From assembly GCA_934167165.1 (NCBI GenBank), contig CAKPKG010000005.1, forward strand, positions 1-57,719: 57,719 bases of DNA. The letters run 5' to 3'. Source of the stretch: an uncultured Clostridia bacterium. Lineage in GTDB: Bacteria; Bacillota; Clostridia; TANB77; CAG-508. The notes below the pieces were generated by a model, which worked only from the letters and a program-made list of their open reading frames with translations, was not told the DNA's origin and searched no databases. Made by a program: the position numbers and the translations under genes. Below, one piece after another: positions 54,537-57,719 of this stretch (its first letter is position 1; each line of letters opens with the position of its first letter).

Positions 54537-55619
54537 TTGGCAGAAAAAGTAAAAAAAGATGAAGAACTTATTAGTATACTAAAAATAATAGCCCCAGGAA
54601 CATTATTTAGAGAAGGATTAGATAACATATTAAAAGCAAAAACTGGTGCATTAATTATAATTGGAGATTCAAAAGAAGTTTTGGATTTAGTAGATGGTGG
54701 ATTTAGAATCGATGAAGAGTACACTCCTGCTAGATTATATGAACTTGCAAAAATGGATGGAGCAATAGTTTTAAGTAAAGACTTAAAGAGAATTCTTTTA
54801 GCAAATACACAAATTATACCATCACCAAAAATATTAACACAAGAAACAGGAACAAGACATAGAACAGCAGAACGTACAGCAAAACAAACAGGAGAGCTTG
54901 TTATAAGTATATCTCAAAGAAGAAATATAATAACTGTATTTAAAGGAGATTTTAGATATACAATAGAAGACAGTAGTAAAATAGTAACAAAAGCAAATCA
55001 AGCGCTTCAAACTTTGGAAAATTATAAAAGAGTTTTTGATACAAAATTAAAAGTTTTAAATGAGTATGAGTTTAATGATATTGTTACACTAGACAATGTA
55101 ATTACATGTATTCAAAGAGCAGAAATGGTAAATAGAGTAGCAGAACAAGTAAAACGTTCAATATATGAATTAGGTGAAGATGGAGTTTTGGTTAAAATGC
55201 AATTAGAAGAATTAATAGAAGATTTACCACAAGAAGAATTATTAATTATAAAAGACTATATAGCACCAAGTAGAAGACTGTTACCAGACAAAATATTGCA
55301 AAACATACGAGCATGTTCACAAAGCGAACTAATACAATCAGAAATTATTGCTAGATTTTTAGGTTATGAACAATTTGATAATTATGAAGAAGTTGCAGTA
55401 TATACAAGAGGATATAGAATATTAAATAAGATACCAAGAATGCCTAACAGTATAGTTACTAATTTGGTTAAAACATTTAAATCATTCCAACATATATTAC
55501 TTGCAGATGTAGACAAGCTAGATGAAGTAGAAGGAATAGGGGAAGTTAGAGCACGAACGATAAAACAATCATTAAGAAGAATGCAGGAACAATTTGTATT
55601 TGATAATTTAATGATATAA
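54537..55619 (+). CDS. disA: DNA integrity scanning protein DisA (diadenylate cyclase)
   Basis: 360 residues. Makes c-di-AMP and pauses at DNA branch points. The DAC domain has MDGAIVLSKD near residue 75 and TGTRHRTAERTA near 105, the catalytic DGA and RHR motifs. A helical linker and C-terminal helix-hairpin-helix (EVEGIGEVRARTIKQSL) follow. TTG start with GTGAGGTG eight bases upstream. Confidence 0.96.
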   Translation: MAEKVKKDEELISILKIIAPGTLFREGLDNILKAKTGALIIIGDSKEVLDLVDGGFRIDEEYTPARLYELAKMDGAIVLSKDLKRILLANTQIIPSPKILTQETGTRHRTAERTAKQTGELVISISQRRNIITVFKGDFRYTIEDSSKIVTKANQALQTLENYKRVFDTKLKVLNEYEFNDIVTLDNVITCIQRAEMVNRVAEQVKRSIYELGEDGVLVKMQLEELIEDLPQEELLIIKDYIAPSRRLLPDKILQNIRACSQSELIQSEIIARFLGYEQFDNYEEVAVYTRGYRILNKIPRMPNSIVTNLVKTFKSFQHILLADVDKLDEVEGIGEVRARTIKQSLRRMQEQFVFDNLMI

Positions 55620-55631
55620 GAGGTGAAAAAT

Positions 55632-56765
55632 TTGAATATTAAAAAAAATTCTAAAGGTATAACACTAATAGTATTAATAATTACAGTTATTATAATGTTA
55701 ATACTTGTTTCTGTTTCAACCTACACAGGATTAGAGTCATATAATAGAGCAGCAAGAACAGAATTTATATCGATGCTGCAATTAGTACAAGCTAAAGTAG
55801 ACGAGTTAGTTAAAGAAAAAGATTTAAATCCAGAGGCTTTAGGTAAAGACTTAGGAGAAAATGAGCTTAAAGTATTTGAAACTGCTATAAGTAATGGAGA
55901 AATTTCGGGTAAAACCACAGATACTTTAAGATATTTTTCTAAGGATGAATTAAAAGAACAGTTAGAAATAGAAGTAAATGAAGAAATAATTGTAGATTTT
56001 TCTACAAGAGAAGTTATCAGTTTAAATGGAGTTAAATACAAAGGAAAGATATACTATACGCAATACAATTTACCAAAAGGACAAAAGCTTATACAATATA
56101 GTAATAATGACCAAGAAAATGAATTGAATTTTACATATTCAAAAACCAATCAGGGATTAAATGCCACAATAAAAATAGTTCCAACGAGAAAAGGAAACAA
56201 AATAGAAAATGCAATAATAAAATATAAGTTAGGAGAAGAACAGTATAGGCAAATAAATAAAGATACAATAACAATAAGTAAAGCAGGAACATATACTGTT
56301 CAAGTTTCTGACATATATGGTACAAAGCCAATTGAAAAAGACATAAATGTACAGTTAACAAATTCGCCTATGCTAATAAAAAATTGGTCAAAAATAACAA
56401 CAAATTCAGAGACCACTTTTGAAGAATATGCAGATTCATATAAAACAACTTGGTATGACTATGCAGAAGATGAATTTAAAAAATATGCTTATGCGAAAGA
56501 TGAAGAAGGAAATTACTATATTTGGATTCCTAGATATGCAAGAAACAATGAAAGTGGAGAAATAAAATTCATAAAAGGAAATTCAAATACTTTTACAGAC
56601 GAAACAGCATATAACAGTTATGAATGGACAATTCCAGAAGAATTTTCACCAAATAATATTAAACTTACAGGTTTTTGGTTAAGAGTGCAAGAACCAAATT
56701 CACAAAGTATAGATTTATATTTAACAAATATAAATAAAGATGACGTAGTATATGCATATGAATAG
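55632..56765 (+). CDS. Type IV pilin-like protein
   Basis: 377 residues. The leader KKNSKGITLIVLIITVIIML is a prepilin peptidase site with hydrophobic helix; here the glycine codon is an ordinary GGT. A large extracellular part follows with EEKD-rich helix and an ending with SYEWTIPEEFSPNNIKLTGFW. TTG 55632 with AAGAGGTG upstream is chosen over the GTG at 55623, which is part of that RBS. It follows disA by 12 bases. It is related in leader to the gene at 16388. Confidence 0.78.
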   Translation: MNIKKNSKGITLIVLIITVIIMLILVSVSTYTGLESYNRAARTEFISMLQLVQAKVDELVKEKDLNPEALGKDLGENELKVFETAISNGEISGKTTDTLRYFSKDELKEQLEIEVNEEIIVDFSTREVISLNGVKYKGKIYYTQYNLPKGQKLIQYSNNDQENELNFTYSKTNQGLNATIKIVPTRKGNKIENAIIKYKLGEEQYRQINKDTITISKAGTYTVQVSDIYGTKPIEKDINVQLTNSPMLIKNWSKITTNSETTFEEYADSYKTTWYDYAEDEFKKYAYAKDEEGNYYIWIPRYARNNESGEIKFIKGNSNTFTDETAYNSYEWTIPEEFSPNNIKLTGFWLRVQEPNSQSIDLYLTNINKDDVVYAYE

Positions 56766-56780
56766 AAGGAGGAAATATAA

Positions 56781-57527
56781 ATGAAAAACAAATTAACATA
56801 TAGTATAGCTATATTAATAATTGTAATTATATTAGGAGGATTTTTAGCATATGGCTATTATAAAAAAGCAACATACAAAATCCAAAGACCAATAGTTTCT
56901 ATGGAAATAGAAGGATATGGAACAGTAAAAATGGAATTGTACCCAGATATGGCACCAAATACAGTAAAGAATTTTATAAAATTAATTAATGAAGGTTATT
57001 ACAATGGACTAACTTTTCATAGAGTAGAAGAAAGCTTAATACAAGGCGGAGACAAGCAAGGAGACGGAAAAGGAAGCACAGAATATAGCATAAATGGAGA
57101 ATTTTCTAAAAACAATTATAAAGAAAACACTTTAAGTTTTGAAAGAGGAACTGTAGGTTTAGCAAGACAAGATTATTCATATTATGCATCAATGGATTCT
57201 AGCTTAACAGAAAAAGGATACAATTCTGGATGTGCTCAATTCTTTATAATGGCACAAGATCAAAAAGGGTATGATGGATATTATACAGCTTTTGGAAAAG
57301 TAACAGAAGGAATGGATATAGTAGATAAAATAACAAAACTAGAAACAAAAACAGAAACAGATAAACAAACAGGTGAAACATCAACAACAACTATGCCAGT
57401 AAATCCACCAGTAATAAAAAATATGACAGTAGAAACATTTGGAGTAAAATATGGAGAACCAGAAACACATGAACCATTTGATATTAATTCATGGTTTATG
57501 AACTTGTATGGATTATCACAACAATAA
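56781..57527 (+). CDS. Membrane-anchored cyclophilin-type peptidyl-prolyl isomerase
   Basis: 248 residues. N-terminal membrane helix (about 6-26), then a cyclophilin fold: MELYPDMAPNTVKNFIKL, YYNGLTFHRV (catalytic Arg), IQGGDKQGDGKGS, GCAQFFIMAQDQ, and AFGKVTEGMDIVDKI. It probably assists folding of exported proteins. The RBS AGAAGGAGGA precedes the ATG and it likely shares a transcript with the pilin-like gene. Confidence 0.93.
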   Translation: MKNKLTYSIAILIIVIILGGFLAYGYYKKATYKIQRPIVSMEIEGYGTVKMELYPDMAPNTVKNFIKLINEGYYNGLTFHRVEESLIQGGDKQGDGKGSTEYSINGEFSKNNYKENTLSFERGTVGLARQDYSYYASMDSSLTEKGYNSGCAQFFIMAQDQKGYDGYYTAFGKVTEGMDIVDKITKLETKTETDKQTGETSTTTMPVNPPVIKNMTVETFGVKYGEPETHEPFDINSWFMNLYGLSQQ

Positions 57528-57538
57528 ATTGGAATTTT

Positions 57539-57642
57539 GCGAAGTGTGAAGTGTGATGTGAGAAGTGCGAAGAATAGGGAAAGGCCTGCGAAGCCTTGAC
57601 CCTACAAATCCCACCTCCAACATCACACTTCTCACCTCAATT
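57539..57642. repeat. Intergenic palindromic repeat family A, copy 4
   Basis: About 104 bp: GCGAAGTGTGAAGTGTGATG left arm, inner AAGGCCTGCGAAGCCTT stem, right arm CCCACCTCCAACATCACACT. Closest to copy 3. Confidence 0.82.
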
Positions 57643-57719
57643 GATATATAAATAAAATTCCAAAAAAAATAAAAAAATTTAAAATTTAGTATTGACATAT
57701 TAAATAAAATCTAGTATAC

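Overview
The window is about 58 kb of AT-rich DNA. Nearly every gene lies on the + strand, with purine-rich ribosome binding sites and a core gene set (dnaK/dnaJ, rny, ymdB, spoVS, recA, scpA, ytfJ/gerW, dacF, miaB, mutS, prmC, whiA, hemW, ftsK/spoIIIE, radA, disA, 6S RNA). The sporulation-linked genes (spoVFB, spoVS, ytfJ, dacF) together with a giant BcrAD/BadFG acyl-CoA dehydratase activase point to an anaerobic, spore-forming, low-GC Clostridia, probably an uncultured gut lineage. No tRNA, rRNA, CRISPR array, prophage or classical IS element was seen.

The outstanding observation concerns the codon CGG. In genes of native composition I found 15 in-frame CGG codons by eye. All 15 sit where the zero frame breaks down and the conserved protein continues in the +1 frame. 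In each case skipping the C lets GGA or GGG be read as a glycine, usually one the family conserves: the fourth CxxCxGxG of DnaJ, MTGDGxNDAPALK of a Ca2+-type ATPase, the HAMP DEIGEL of a histidine kinase, PCSGNT of SpoVFB, and the glycine before the prepilin cleavage site. Nine genes carry 1 to 6 sites each: dnaJ, spoVFB, dacF (2), a prepilin-like gene, a HAD hydrolase, a histidine kinase, the activase, a P-type ATPase (6) and a REP-associated transposase. No native gene was seen using CGG as arginine. The phase-locked pattern argues against random sequencing error and for a general decoding rule: CGGR read as a four-base glycine codon, or +1 slippage at a hungry CGG. The only CGG codons that behave as Arg (5) lie in three small single-gene cassettes with different base use (GNAT acetyltransferase, a minus-strand hypothetical, a YhhN protein).

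Layout. 1-2.9 kb: dnaK end, dnaJ, thiN, spoVFB. 3.0-3.5 kb: foreign GNAT. 3.7-6.9 kb: rny, ymdB, spoVS, with a foreign minus-strand gene between. 7-11 kb: peptide-binding protein, recA-recX under a LexA-like box, scpA. 11-17.2 kb: foreign small gene, DUF2953-ytfJ-vanW-like-dacF, a degraded segment, two exported or pilin-like proteins. 17.4-23.4 kb: rpmE, HAD, miaB, mutS. 23.4-24.2 kb: a small transcription unit and 6S RNA. 24.2-29 kb: prmC-short whiA-hemW, then a two-component system. 29-35 kb: the activase flanked by two PF06541-type membrane proteins. 35-43.9 kb: DUF3137, MurL-like, tcdA, foreign YhhN, polysaccharide deacetylase, P-type ATPase, rsmD. 44-49.6 kb: ftsK, a coiled-coil protein, a beta-CASP nuclease. 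49.6-53.1 kb: GH15 enzyme and a cluster of GTAG-type REP palindromes around a REP-associated tyrosine transposase. 53.1-57.7 kb: radA-disA-pilin-like-cyclophilin.

Three intergenic repeat families recur: an approximately 100-bp palindrome with GAAGTGY-iterated arms (4 copies), the GTAG REP family, and a GGGGACAGACCCC palindrome. All coordinates and comparisons are by eye; no searches were run.
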